64,000 bases of DNA from an uncultured Helicobacter sp. (GTDB lineage Bacteria; Campylobacterota; Campylobacteria; Campylobacterales; Helicobacteraceae), in contig CASFZH010000001.1 in assembly GCA_949299115.1 (NCBI GenBank), positions 1 to 64,000 of the forward strand, in the 5' to 3' direction. Positions within the stretch are counted from its first letter, which is position 1; each line of letters begins with the position of its first letter. The notes under the pieces were generated by a model. The model did no database searches. It was not told the origin of the DNA and saw only the letters and a program-made list of their open reading frames with translations. Made by a program: the position numbers and the translations under genes. This document shows positions 44,652-53,974 of this stretch, one piece after another.

Positions 44652-45146
44652 TTAACCTTGTTGTGTTTGTTGCTGCTGTTTTAGCATTTTTATTTCACCA
44701 ACAACATTCAAAATTGCAATTAACGCCAAATGATAACTTAATGGACCAAACCCGGATATAATCCCAACACTTACTGCCCCAGTAATACTTACACGTCTCT
44801 CAGGTTCTCGTGCATGGATATTGCTTAAATGCACTTCAATCACTGGTACACCAGAAGCAACAATGGCATCTGCAAGTGAAATAGATGAATGTGAAAGTCC
44901 TCCGGGATTCATAATGATTCCCTCATAATCTCCACCTACACATTCTTGTAGCTTATCTATAATTTCCCCTTCAAAATTGCTTTGAAAAAACTCTAATTCC
45001 AAATTTTCCCCATTTGGACCTTTTTGTTGTGCAGCAAAGGCTTTCATATTATTGTGAATTTGTTCTAAAGTCATTGTGCCATACAATCTAGGATCCCTAT
45101 GTCCAAGCATATTAAGATTTGGACCTTGAATTACTAAAATTTTCAT
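44652..45146 (-). CDS. aroQ: 3-dehydroquinate dehydratase, type II
   Basis: Third step of the shikimate pathway. Signature motifs: KILVIQGPNLNMLGHRDPRLYG (flexible lid with the catalytic Arg and Tyr), FFQSNFEGEIID, IIMNPGGLSHSSISL and VIEVHLSNIHAREPER with the catalytic His. A Gln-rich tail (KMLKQQQQTQQG) is unusual. It is divergent from pepD by 147 bases. Confidence 0.95.
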   Translation of the reverse strand: MKILVIQGPNLNMLGHRDPRLYGTMTLEQIHNNMKAFAAQQKGPNGENLELEFFQSNFEGEIIDKLQECVGGDYEGIIMNPGGLSHSSISLADAIVASGVPVIEVHLSNIHAREPERRVSITGAVSVGIISGFGPLSYHLALIAILNVVGEIKMLKQQQQTQQG

Positions 45147-45293
45147 TTTCCTTCCTCAAAAATTAAAATAGATTTTGGATTTTATCTAAAAAATACGATA
45201 CTTTCAAGAAAAGAAACAAGATTTATTAAAAACGTAAGAATAGTAGATATAATTAAAAATACTTAATTCTACAATTCTAAGGAATATAGAGCA

Positions 45294-46835
45294 ATGTCAA
45301 GCAATCCCACACAAGAAGTATTAGAAATATTTTACCAATTAACGACAATTCCGCATGGAAGTAAAGATACAAAACAGATGTTAGCATTTTTACAAGGATT
45401 TGCTAAAGCACATAATTATGATGTTGAAATTGACACAATGAATAATCTCATGGCTTTTAAAAAATCTGAAATTCCACAAGTTTGCTATCAAAGTCATTAT
45501 GATATGGTATGTGTTGGTGTTGCTGCTCAAAATCTCCCTCTTAAACTCATACACAATAAGAAAGAATATAATAACATTACACAAACATGGCTAAAAGCAC
45601 AAAATTCTAGTCTCGGTGCAGATAATGGCATGGGTATGGCTATTATGATGTACTTTATGAAAAAGCAAGTTAATGCTGAGTTTCTTTTTACAAATGATGA
45701 AGAAATTGGTATGATTGGAGCAAAAAATCTAAATATTCCCATTAAATCAAAAATTTTGATTAATTTAGATTCTGAAGTATTGGGTGAAATTACTGTAGGT
45801 TGTGCAGGTGGATTCGATGTAACATATCGCACAGAATTTAACATTCAAAAAGTTCCCCCAAACTGGCATTATTATATTTTACAATCACGCAATTTTGCAG
45901 GTGGACATAGTGGACTAGACATCAACAATCCAGCCCCAAATTATCAAAATGCAATCTTAGAAAGTACAAAATTTTTGTTTAATACTGCTAAAAATTATAA
46001 AGAATCTCATATAATTTTGATTAATTGGCAAGGCGGTGAAAAACGTAATTCCATACCGCTACATTCAAAATTAATCTTTGCAAGTCAAGAGAAGCTTACT
46101 TTTGAGGCTAATGACTTTTTTACAATTACAGAACTCAAAGAAAGAAATAATGATTTGCTCGATCATACCAATGAAATCTTTTTAAAAACCCCAATGGGCA
46201 TAGATTTTCGTATTTTACACGATTACCTCATTACTATTCCAATTGGTGTATTAGATAGCGAAAAAGACTTGGTATTAAACTCTCTTAGTTTATCACATAT
46301 TTCTTTTGGTAATGGTATTTTATCGTTAGCATTTATGGGAAGAGCAAATATAAAAAGTCTCTTAGATTCTAACTTAGAGAATCTTAAAACCTGTCTTTCA
46401 CAACCTATTAGTATGCAAAAATCAAATAGTACAGAGATTACAGTGAGTGAATATTACCCACCTTGGGAAAGACAAGGAGACTATGATTCTCTAATACAGC
46501 ATTTACAGGCTAATAATGCAGAATCAGAAGAAATTAAAACATTAGCATACTACGATGATAGTCAATCTAATTTCCAACGCACCCTAGCTTTAATGTATCA
46601 AAGCATATACCAATCAGTTGCAGCTTATAACATTCAACCAAGCATTGTTGAGCTACATGCTGGACTTGAATGTGGTATATTACTGAAAAGATTTAAGGAT
46701 ATGGGATTAGATAATATCGTGGCATTGAGTATTGGTCCCTCAATCAATGCTCCACATTCCATCAATGAAAGTGTTTGGGTTGAAAGTGCTGGATTAATAA
46801 TTGAGATTCTAGAAAGCTTTATGGCAAAAATATGA
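45294..46835 (+). CDS. pepD: Aminoacyl-histidine dipeptidase (M20 family)
   Basis: Zinc dipeptidase. M20C motifs: YQSHYDMVCVG (metal His and Asp; usual form QGHLDMV), SLGADNGMGMA, FTNDEEIGMIGAKNL with the catalytic Glu, INLDSE, and the late SIGPSINAPHSINESVWVESA metal His. A lid domain is present between. The length of 513 is slightly above the E. coli enzyme (485). The stop overlaps the next start by 4 bases (ATGA). Confidence 0.92.
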   Translation: MSSNPTQEVLEIFYQLTTIPHGSKDTKQMLAFLQGFAKAHNYDVEIDTMNNLMAFKKSEIPQVCYQSHYDMVCVGVAAQNLPLKLIHNKKEYNNITQTWLKAQNSSLGADNGMGMAIMMYFMKKQVNAEFLFTNDEEIGMIGAKNLNIPIKSKILINLDSEVLGEITVGCAGGFDVTYRTEFNIQKVPPNWHYYILQSRNFAGGHSGLDINNPAPNYQNAILESTKFLFNTAKNYKESHIILINWQGGEKRNSIPLHSKLIFASQEKLTFEANDFFTITELKERNNDLLDHTNEIFLKTPMGIDFRILHDYLITIPIGVLDSEKDLVLNSLSLSHISFGNGILSLAFMGRANIKSLLDSNLENLKTCLSQPISMQKSNSTEITVSEYYPPWERQGDYDSLIQHLQANNAESEEIKTLAYYDDSQSNFQRTLALMYQSIYQSVAAYNIQPSIVELHAGLECGILLKRFKDMGLDNIVALSIGPSINAPHSINESVWVESAGLIIEILESFMAKI

Positions 46836-48433
46836 CTAAGATTTTAGATTCTCTTATGATTGTAAATTCTGTCATATATTATATAAGTATAGGATTATTT
46901 TGCATCTTAATCATTTTTATCTTTAGTGCCTGTTCCCCGCTAACTTCGATTAACCATGAAGTACGCACTAGCTACAAACCACATTACAACATATTTCAAA
47001 GTTTTATAGCACAACCATATCAAGAAGAGCTAAAAATGGGAAAAGATGGGGGACTCATCATTGCCGATGGCACAAGTGCACTCTTACATCGTTTAGCTTT
47101 TGTCCAAATGGCACAAAAAAGCATTGATATACAAACGTATATCTTTAAAAATGAATTTACTTCATTTCTTTTAACACATGAACTTTTAGAAGCTGCAAAT
47201 CGTGGTGTTCGCATTAGAATCTTAATTGATGATAATGGAATCTCATCGGATTTCTATGATATTATGCTACTTGATAATCATGAAAACATTGAAGTCAGAA
47301 TCTTTAATCCATATTTTTTTCGTTTTGGCATATTTCGTGCATTTGAAGCAATGTTTGATTTCAGTCGTATTAATAAAAGAATGCATAATAAGCTCTTTAT
47401 ATTTGATGAAACTGCTTTAATCGTTGGTGGACGCAACATAGCTGATGAATATTTTGATAACGCAAATATAAATTTTACAGATACAGATTTATTATTTATT
47501 GGAAATATTGCTAAAGACGCAAAACACAATTTTGAAGAATTTTGGAATTATAAGCGTAGCATTCCTGTAAATTTATTCCCAAGCAAAAGAAAAATGAAGA
47601 AATATGATAAAAAAGCACAAGTGCAAGAACATGTCAAACAATATAATATTAAATCACAAGAATGGCAAGAATATTTGCATGATGTGTCAACTTTTAAAAC
47701 AAAATATCTGAATAAAGGTTTTAATATTGCGTGGGGAGAAGGAGTTTTTTTAGCAGATTTACCACAAAAGGTAGATAAAGGTGATACACCGCTTATTACC
47801 CCTATTCTCGATACATTATTATACAATCTTAATCATGCACAGAAATCTATTATAATTTCCTCATCATATCTTGTTCCCGGAGATGCTACAATGGATATGT
47901 GGCAGGAATTTATAAATAGAGGAATAAACATAGAAATCCTTACAAATTCTCTTGCTTCTATTGATGTAGTTCCGGTGTATTCGCATTGGGAAGCATATCG
48001 CGATAAACTTGTATTAATGGGAATCCATGTCTATGAATATCCTAATTTAGAATCAAAAAAAGCAAGACTACAAGATAAAGTAAAAATTCTACATTCAACA
48101 AAAGGTAAGGTTAGCCTACATTCAAAAAGTATGATTATTGATGATAAAATTGTGGCAGTTGGGAGCTTTAATCTCGATTATCGTTCAGCTATGCTTAACA
48201 CAGAAAGCATCGTTTTTTTTAAAAGCCCAGAGCTTGCCAAAGAATTAAGACAAATCACAGAATCACAAATGCAAGATTCCTATAAAATCGCATGTGATTC
48301 TCACACAAAAGCATGTCACTGGGAACTTAACGATGATGGAAAAATCCATATTTTTTATAAACCACCAAATACAAGTTTATGGTTGCGGTTTTATAAAACA
48401 ATGGCAAAAATCATGCCAGAAAAACTATTATAA
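46832..48433 (+). CDS. Cardiolipin-synthase-like phospholipase D family protein
   Basis: Two HKD motifs mark the PLD superfamily: HNKLFIFDETALIVGGRN and HSKSMIIDDKIVAVGSFNLDYRS. The N-terminus has a hydrophobic segment and a lipobox-like FSACS, so it is membrane-attached. The ClsC (YmdC) type of cardiolipin synthase fits best, joining phosphatidylglycerol with another phospholipid. It is co-transcribed with pepD. Confidence 0.88.
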   Translation: MTKILDSLMIVNSVIYYISIGLFCILIIFIFSACSPLTSINHEVRTSYKPHYNIFQSFIAQPYQEELKMGKDGGLIIADGTSALLHRLAFVQMAQKSIDIQTYIFKNEFTSFLLTHELLEAANRGVRIRILIDDNGISSDFYDIMLLDNHENIEVRIFNPYFFRFGIFRAFEAMFDFSRINKRMHNKLFIFDETALIVGGRNIADEYFDNANINFTDTDLLFIGNIAKDAKHNFEEFWNYKRSIPVNLFPSKRKMKKYDKKAQVQEHVKQYNIKSQEWQEYLHDVSTFKTKYLNKGFNIAWGEGVFLADLPQKVDKGDTPLITPILDTLLYNLNHAQKSIIISSSYLVPGDATMDMWQEFINRGINIEILTNSLASIDVVPVYSHWEAYRDKLVLMGIHVYEYPNLESKKARLQDKVKILHSTKGKVSLHSKSMIIDDKIVAVGSFNLDYRSAMLNTESIVFFKSPELAKELRQITESQMQDSYKIACDSHTKACHWELNDDGKIHIFYKPPNTSLWLRFYKTMAKIMPEKLL

Positions 48434-48506
48434 AAAACTTTATAATACGATAAGAGCTAATGCCTATTTAGTATTGATAATGTCAGAGGCTAAGAATTAC
48501 CTGTTC

Positions 48507-48869
48507 TTAATGTATAAGATTAGAATCATAAATTTCAAATCGGATATAGGTTTTACGTGGATGAAAAAACATTTGTATATCTTGTATTTCTTTGGTTTGT
48601 GGCGATTCTAATACAATAGCATGATAAAGCGACGTTATTCCAATATTTTGGCATTCATAAAGCCAGTTGGCACCATTTCTACTGCATTCTTTATAAAAAA
48701 GAAAAGGTTGTATCGTGTTTTGCATAGTATTTGCTGACGAGGAATACAATGTTTGCTTAACATGCGAATCGGTAATGCCAATACTTGTAAAATATCCAAT
48801 GGGCGTATAACAGCCAGATAAAAACATGCAATACAACATGCTACAAAATAACATTATTTTAGTGTTCAT
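48507..48869 (-). CDS. Small lipoprotein (120 aa)
   Basis: Signal peptide with lipobox MFLSGCYTP (Cys 20) and an otherwise unrecognised mature part of about 100 residues. The ATG overlaps the end of the preceding lipoprotein gene by about 11 bases, so the two form an operon. Confidence 0.7.
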   Translation of the reverse strand: MNTKIMLFCSMLYCMFLSGCYTPIGYFTSIGITDSHVKQTLYSSSANTMQNTIQPFLFYKECSRNGANWLYECQNIGITSLYHAIVLESPQTKEIQDIQMFFHPRKTYIRFEIYDSNLIH

Positions 48870-49239
48870 CTATTTTACCCAATACTAAACATTTTTTTTG
48901 CCAAATATAGGCAATATTCCAACCATACTGCCATATACCGACATTGTGAAATATTGATGTACCACTTCGTTTTTGAGCCTGTTGCAGTAATTTTTCTAAT
49001 GTTAGAATCTCATATTCTTTATAGCGGTTAAACATGCTATGTGCATAACAAATTCTTGCGATTTCATATTTAGGTTTTTTATGTAATGGCTTATGAGAAG
49101 GGATAACATGATTAATACGCCCTAAACTAATCAATGCTATATCACAGCCAGTAAGGCTGACTACAAATATGATGATACATATATGAGGCAGCAATCGGTA
49201 CTTATACCTAATCCAAATTATTGTACAAATTAATTCCAT
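48859..49239 (-). CDS. Small lipoprotein (126 aa), operon partner
   Basis: The ATG at 49239 is chosen over a TTG at 49269 because it gives a normal signal peptide ending in VVSLTGCD. The mature part is Tyr/Lys/His-rich (KPKYEIARICYAH and WQYGWNIAYIWQKK) with no recognised domain. It is the first gene of a two-gene lipoprotein operon on the minus strand, convergent with the cardiolipin-synthase gene. Confidence 0.65.
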   Translation of the reverse strand: MELICTIIWIRYKYRLLPHICIIIFVVSLTGCDIALISLGRINHVIPSHKPLHKKPKYEIARICYAHSMFNRYKEYEILTLEKLLQQAQKRSGTSIFHNVGIWQYGWNIAYIWQKKCLVLGKIDEH

Positions 49240-49481
49240 AAATATATTATAGCTAGAGAATTCAAGCAAACAGAATCATTTCTAAAATCTATATCTAAAA
49301 ATTATATTACATATAAATATATTTTTCAAATTATATACACGAATCAACATAGCATAGTACTATTTTTTATAGTAAAAAAAGTATAAAAATATATTATTTT
49401 TTAATATAATTCCACTTTAATAATTCAAACCTATTGGCTTAGAATTATTACCTCAATATTTCAAGCTTGAAAGGAGCAAAA

Positions 49482-50921
49482 ATGGGAACTAGAGTTGAAC
49501 ATGATTTTATTGGTGAACTAGAAATTGCTGATAACGTGTATTATGGAGTACAAACCTTTAGAGCATTGCAAAACTTCAATATTACAGGCGATAAGCTTAG
49601 TGCTTATCCTAGCTTTATCAAGGCATTTGCACAAGTTAAAAAAGCGGCAGCATTAGCAAATAATGAATTACAATTACTCGATGATGAGAAAAAAAATGCA
49701 ATTTGTAAAGCTTGTGATAAATTGATAGCAGGGGAATATAGGGATCAATTTGTAGTAGATATGATACAGGGTGGAGCAGGCACAAGTACTAATATGAATA
49801 CCAATGAAGTAATTGCAAATATTGCTCTTGAAATCATGGGGCATAAAAAAGGAGACTATAAATATTGTCATCCAAATGACCATGTTAATCTTTCACAATC
49901 TACCAATGATTCTTATCCTACAGCTATCCATGTAGCATTATATGATGAATTATCAATGTTTGCTAAAGATATGGAGATTCTCAAACAAGCCTTTGAAAAA
50001 AAGGCTCATGAATTTAAAGATGTATTAAAAATGGGTAGGACACAACTTCAAGATGCTGTTCCGATGACTTTGGGACAAGAATTTAAAACATTTGCCGTAA
50101 TGATTGGAGAAGACATACAACGGGTATTGGAAGCAAGAGAGCTTGTTACAGAAATAAATATGGGAGGCACTGCCATTGGAACTGGTATCAACTCACATCC
50201 AAATTATCCAAAAGTAGTACAAAAAAGACTTTGTGAGGTAACAGGACATCCTTTTAAAACTGCCAATGATCTCATTGAAGCAACACAAGATACTGGTGCG
50301 TATGTACAAGTAAGTGGAGTCTTAAAACGTGTTGCTGTAAAGCTGTCTAAAGTATGTAATGATTTGCGACTTTTGAGTTCTGGACCAAGGGCTGGATTAA
50401 ACGAAATCAATCTGCCAAAAATGCAGCCCGGAAGCTCTATTATGCCCGGCAAAGTAAACCCAGTGATTCCAGAAGTAGTGAATCAAGTATGTTATGCTGT
50501 CATAGGTAATGATGTAACAGTAAGTTTTGCGGCAGAAGGCGGACAATTACAACTCAATGTTTTTGAGCCTGTAATAGCTTATGGATTATTCAATTCTATT
50601 TCTATGATGAGAAATGCTATGTTTACGCTCGTAGAAAGATGTATTAATGGAATCACTGCAAATGAACAAATCTGCAAAGATTTTGTACTCAACAGCATAG
50701 GTATTGTTACAGCATTAAATCCATACATTGGATATGAAAATTCTGCTTCAATAGCTAAAGAATCCCTTGAAACGGGAAAAAGAGTCTATGACATTGCATT
50801 AGAAAGAAATTTATTGACTAAAGAGCAACTTGATGAAATTTTTCAACCTTCTAATATGTTAAACCCTCACATGAGTGCTGAAGATAAGGCAAAATTTCAA
50901 AAACATTCCCCTTTTGTGTAA
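49482..50921 (+). CDS. aspA: Aspartate ammonia-lyase
   Basis: Converts L-aspartate to fumarate and ammonia, feeding fumarate respiration. Superfamily motifs: the N-terminal TRVEHDFIGELEI, NEVIAN, HPNDHVNLSQSTNDSYPTA, GRTQLQDAVPMTLGQE, and the SS-loop PGSSIMPGKVNPVIPE. An AAGGAG site precedes the ATG. It is followed by a Dcu carrier gene after a hairpin, the common aspA-dcu pair. Confidence 0.96.
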   Translation: MGTRVEHDFIGELEIADNVYYGVQTFRALQNFNITGDKLSAYPSFIKAFAQVKKAAALANNELQLLDDEKKNAICKACDKLIAGEYRDQFVVDMIQGGAGTSTNMNTNEVIANIALEIMGHKKGDYKYCHPNDHVNLSQSTNDSYPTAIHVALYDELSMFAKDMEILKQAFEKKAHEFKDVLKMGRTQLQDAVPMTLGQEFKTFAVMIGEDIQRVLEARELVTEINMGGTAIGTGINSHPNYPKVVQKRLCEVTGHPFKTANDLIEATQDTGAYVQVSGVLKRVAVKLSKVCNDLRLLSSGPRAGLNEINLPKMQPGSSIMPGKVNPVIPEVVNQVCYAVIGNDVTVSFAAEGGQLQLNVFEPVIAYGLFNSISMMRNAMFTLVERCINGITANEQICKDFVLNSIGIVTALNPYIGYENSASIAKESLETGKRVYDIALERNLLTKEQLDEIFQPSNMLNPHMSAEDKAKFQKHSPFV

Positions 50922-50951
50922 AATGACTATAACACTGTTTTAAAAATTTGC

Positions 50952-50976
50952 GGAATATCAAAAATGCTGATATTCC
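50952..50976 (+). other. Hairpin between aspA and dcu
   Basis: GGAATATCA (50952-50960) and its exact complement (50968-50976) form a 9-bp hairpin with a 7-base loop, 31 bases after the aspA stop. There is no T run, so it may be an RNA-processing or partial-attenuation element rather than a terminator. Confidence 0.55.
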
Positions 50977-51008
50977 AAATATTACATATTTGAATTTTGG
51001 AGATTAGC

Positions 51009-52772
51009 ATGGATACAATATTACTTATTTTACAAATCTTAGTTTTATTTGGTGCTATATTTTTAGGCATTCGCTTAGGAGGAATGGCGATTGGTTATGC
51101 TGGGGGCTTAGGTGTTGTAGTGCTTTGCTTATTTCTTAATATGAAACCCGGCAATATCCCTTGGGATGTGATATTGATTATTATGTCTGTGATTGCCGCT
51201 ATAACTGCTATGCAGGTAGCTGGTGGACTTGATTATATGGTACAAATTGCAGAAAAAGTCTTACGTAAAAATCCTAAACAAATTAATTATTTAGCTCCTA
51301 CCGTTACTTATTGCTTGACACTTTTAGCAGGCACTGGACATACCGCATTTTCCATGATACCAGTTATTGTTGAAGTTGCAAAAGAACAAAATATCAAACC
51401 ATCTGCCCCGCTATCAATAGCAGTAGTATCAAGCCAAATAGCAATTACAGCTAGTCCTGTGAGTGCTGCGGTTGTGTATATGACGGGTGTGTTAGATAAA
51501 CTTGGTTGGAGTTATCCCACATTGCTTCTTATTTGGATTGTTACGACATTTAGTGCTTGTATGATTACAGCATTTATTGTTAATAAATTTTTCCCACTTG
51601 ATTTAAGTAAAGATTCTGTCTATCAAGAACGATTAAAACTTGGACTTATTAAAAAATCAAACGGTGAAGCTATGCACACAGAGTTAAAACCGGGTGCTAA
51701 AAAATCTGTTTATATTTTTCTCATTGGAGTATTTTGTGTAGTTTTTTATGCTACAAGTATTTCTGATGTAATTCGCATACCATTGCTTAATTATGTCAAC
51801 AGCTTTATTCCAAAAACAATGGATGAGGATCTTGAAAAGCTTAAACGTGATATTATCAAGGACATTCAGACAAGTAATACTAATCTCACTACCATAGAAT
51901 CTTTTATAGATTCTAAAATATCACATGCACAAAATGTGTTTATGGAATCTAAGTCTTTATTTAAAGAAGACAGCACTAAAATTACTGAATACGCAAATCT
52001 TTTAGAATCTACAAAAATAGATATTTTAGAAACTTTACAAAAAGAAATCCCTGCCACTCTCACTCAAATTGATTCTATCACACAAAAGATAGAACAGGAA
52101 TTTTCTTCATTTAACACAAAAGCTTCAGAATCTCTACAAAAGAGTATCAATCAAGAAACTCTAGGAGTTACTTTAGCAAAATTTGTGCGAAGTTATATAG
52201 ACCCGGTACGTCTGCCACGAGATGGGGCTATTATGTCTTTTATGCTTGCTATTGCGGTTTTCATTACAATTCTTTGTCGAATTGATACGAGTAAATTACT
52301 TGATACAAGCACTTTTAAATCTGGTATGACAGCTTGTGTTTGTGTGCTTGGCGTCGCATGGCTTGGCAATACTTTTGTGGAAGGATATACAAAGCAAATA
52401 GGTGAAATTGCAAAAAATGTTGTAAGCCAATATCCCGCACTCTTGGCAGTAGCATTATTTCTTGCAAGCATGTTACTTTATTCTCAAGCAGCGACCGCTA
52501 AAGCAATCATGCCAGTAGTCATTGTAGCATTGGGCATTACCTCAACACACGCAGAATCTTCTTATATTCTTGTAGCAAGTTTTGCAGCAGTCTCTGCACT
52601 TTTTGTGCTTCCAACTTACCCGACTCTGCTTGGAGCTGTGCAAATGGACGATACAGGATCTACACGTATTGGAAAATATATTTTCAATCACTCTTTTCTT
52701 ATACCCGGTATTATTGCCATAGCCACTTCAGTAACATTAGGATTTATTGTAACTCCTCTATTTGCTTCATGA
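51009..52772 (+). CDS. dcuA: Anaerobic C4-dicarboxylate carrier (Dcu) with a large central insertion
   Basis: This inner-membrane antiporter exchanges fumarate, succinate, malate or aspartate. Dcu motifs: AIFLGIRLGGMAIGYAGGLG, MQVAGGLDYMV, LLAGTGHTAFSMIPVI, SSQIAITASPVSAAVVY and the late LPTYPTLLGAVQMD. It has 587 residues where DcuA/DcuB have about 440. The extra ~130 residues (about 264-394, e.g. LTTIESFIDSKISHAQN) lie in the loop between the two halves and look like a long coiled coil. An ATG at 51009 with a GGAGA site is chosen over a TTG at 50997. Confidence 0.9.
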   Translation: MDTILLILQILVLFGAIFLGIRLGGMAIGYAGGLGVVVLCLFLNMKPGNIPWDVILIIMSVIAAITAMQVAGGLDYMVQIAEKVLRKNPKQINYLAPTVTYCLTLLAGTGHTAFSMIPVIVEVAKEQNIKPSAPLSIAVVSSQIAITASPVSAAVVYMTGVLDKLGWSYPTLLLIWIVTTFSACMITAFIVNKFFPLDLSKDSVYQERLKLGLIKKSNGEAMHTELKPGAKKSVYIFLIGVFCVVFYATSISDVIRIPLLNYVNSFIPKTMDEDLEKLKRDIIKDIQTSNTNLTTIESFIDSKISHAQNVFMESKSLFKEDSTKITEYANLLESTKIDILETLQKEIPATLTQIDSITQKIEQEFSSFNTKASESLQKSINQETLGVTLAKFVRSYIDPVRLPRDGAIMSFMLAIAVFITILCRIDTSKLLDTSTFKSGMTACVCVLGVAWLGNTFVEGYTKQIGEIAKNVVSQYPALLAVALFLASMLLYSQAATAKAIMPVVIVALGITSTHAESSYILVASFAAVSALFVLPTYPTLLGAVQMDDTGSTRIGKYIFNHSFLIPGIIAIATSVTLGFIVTPLFAS

Positions 52773-52805
52773 ATTGAATGATTCGGTATTAACAGCTATG
52801 ACATC

Positions 52806-52836
52806 ATTTTATGGTTACTTTAAGTAACCATAAAAT
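52806..52836. terminator. Palindromic terminator after dcuA
   Basis: A perfect 31-base palindrome (ATTTTATGGTTACTT, one T, then its complement) lies 34 bases after the stop codon. It can form a 15-bp hairpin in either direction. The T tail is weak. Confidence 0.65.
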
Positions 52837-52968
52837 CAAAAACTTCAAATAGAGTGTGCAAATTTTGTATTTTTATGCCAATTACACATTATACTAGGAT
52901 TTTCAATCGTTTATACAAAATTATACAGATGCTATTCTACAGTTTATCTCTGTTGTGAGGAGTACAAT

Positions 52969-53793
52969 ATGAAAGATTTTTTAGGATTTGGTATTGCTGG
53001 AAATTTCGCAAATCATTTAGAGCAAGCTGGAGAAGCGAACGACTTCATCAACGTAATAAGCGATGAAGAAGGAGCACCAAAAGGTATTTTCCCGTTTTAT
53101 ATTCCAAGAAATGATACATTTTTGGGTCGTTATTGTATTGATAATCAAAAAATTATTTTACCACAAGACACGTTATTGAAAGTCCAAGCTGAACCCGAAA
53201 TAGCACTTGAATGTGAGGTGTTATATGAAAACAATAAAGTAAAAACATTGATTCCGAAATTTTTTATGGCATTTGATGATACATCTATTCGCAATGATAA
53301 AACAGCAACAAAAATTAGTCAAAAGAAGAATTTTTCGGCTGCTTCAAAAGGATATGGAAAAAAAATACCTATTGATGTTTTTGAAAAAGGTGGTATTTGC
53401 GATAATTATTCACTAACTTCATTTCTTATTATTGATGGAAAAGCACATCAGTACGGTGACAACGTAAAATTGACACATTATTGCTATTTTTATAAAAAAC
53501 TCATCGATTGGATTGTAAAAAAACTAAACACACAAGTTGATCATGCCGTATTAGAAAACCTTAGTGATGTTATAAGTAAGGCACACTATCCTACACACAT
53601 TGTTATTGCCATTGGGGCAACAAGCTATACGCACTTTGCAGAAAATAGATTTTTACAAGAGGGAGATGAAGTGTGTGTAATCACCTATAATCATACTGTA
53701 TATACCAATGAGCAAATTCAAAATCTCATACAACAAGGTGTTGTTGAAATGAAAAATGCTTCTATTGTAAGACAAGAAGTTATACGTCCTTAA
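52969..53793 (+). CDS. DUF5718-like conserved protein
   Basis: The 274-residue protein starts LGFGIAGNFANHLEQAGEA, which I associate with DUF5718, a family of epsilonproteobacteria and others. The middle has FFMAFDDTSIRND, and the end VVIAIGATSYTHFAENRFLQ resembles the fumarylacetoacetase-type fold in spacing. The role is unknown. An ATG with a GAGGAG site is used; the next genes start 180 bases later. Confidence 0.6.
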   Translation: MKDFLGFGIAGNFANHLEQAGEANDFINVISDEEGAPKGIFPFYIPRNDTFLGRYCIDNQKIILPQDTLLKVQAEPEIALECEVLYENNKVKTLIPKFFMAFDDTSIRNDKTATKISQKKNFSAASKGYGKKIPIDVFEKGGICDNYSLTSFLIIDGKAHQYGDNVKLTHYCYFYKKLIDWIVKKLNTQVDHAVLENLSDVISKAHYPTHIVIAIGATSYTHFAENRFLQEGDEVCVITYNHTVYTNEQIQNLIQQGVVEMKNASIVRQEVIRP

Positions 53794-53974
53794 ACTATCA
53801 TATTTTGTAAAAATACAGAATCTTAGCTAGTTTTATTGTGATTCCCAAAATTATGCAATGGAATTGCCATCAAGATTTTTGTAATTTTTGCGGAAATATT
53901 TGCAATTTTCTCCCGACTCTCTTGTAACATTATACTACAAAAACTTTTTATTACTATAATGTTAAGGATGGGAC

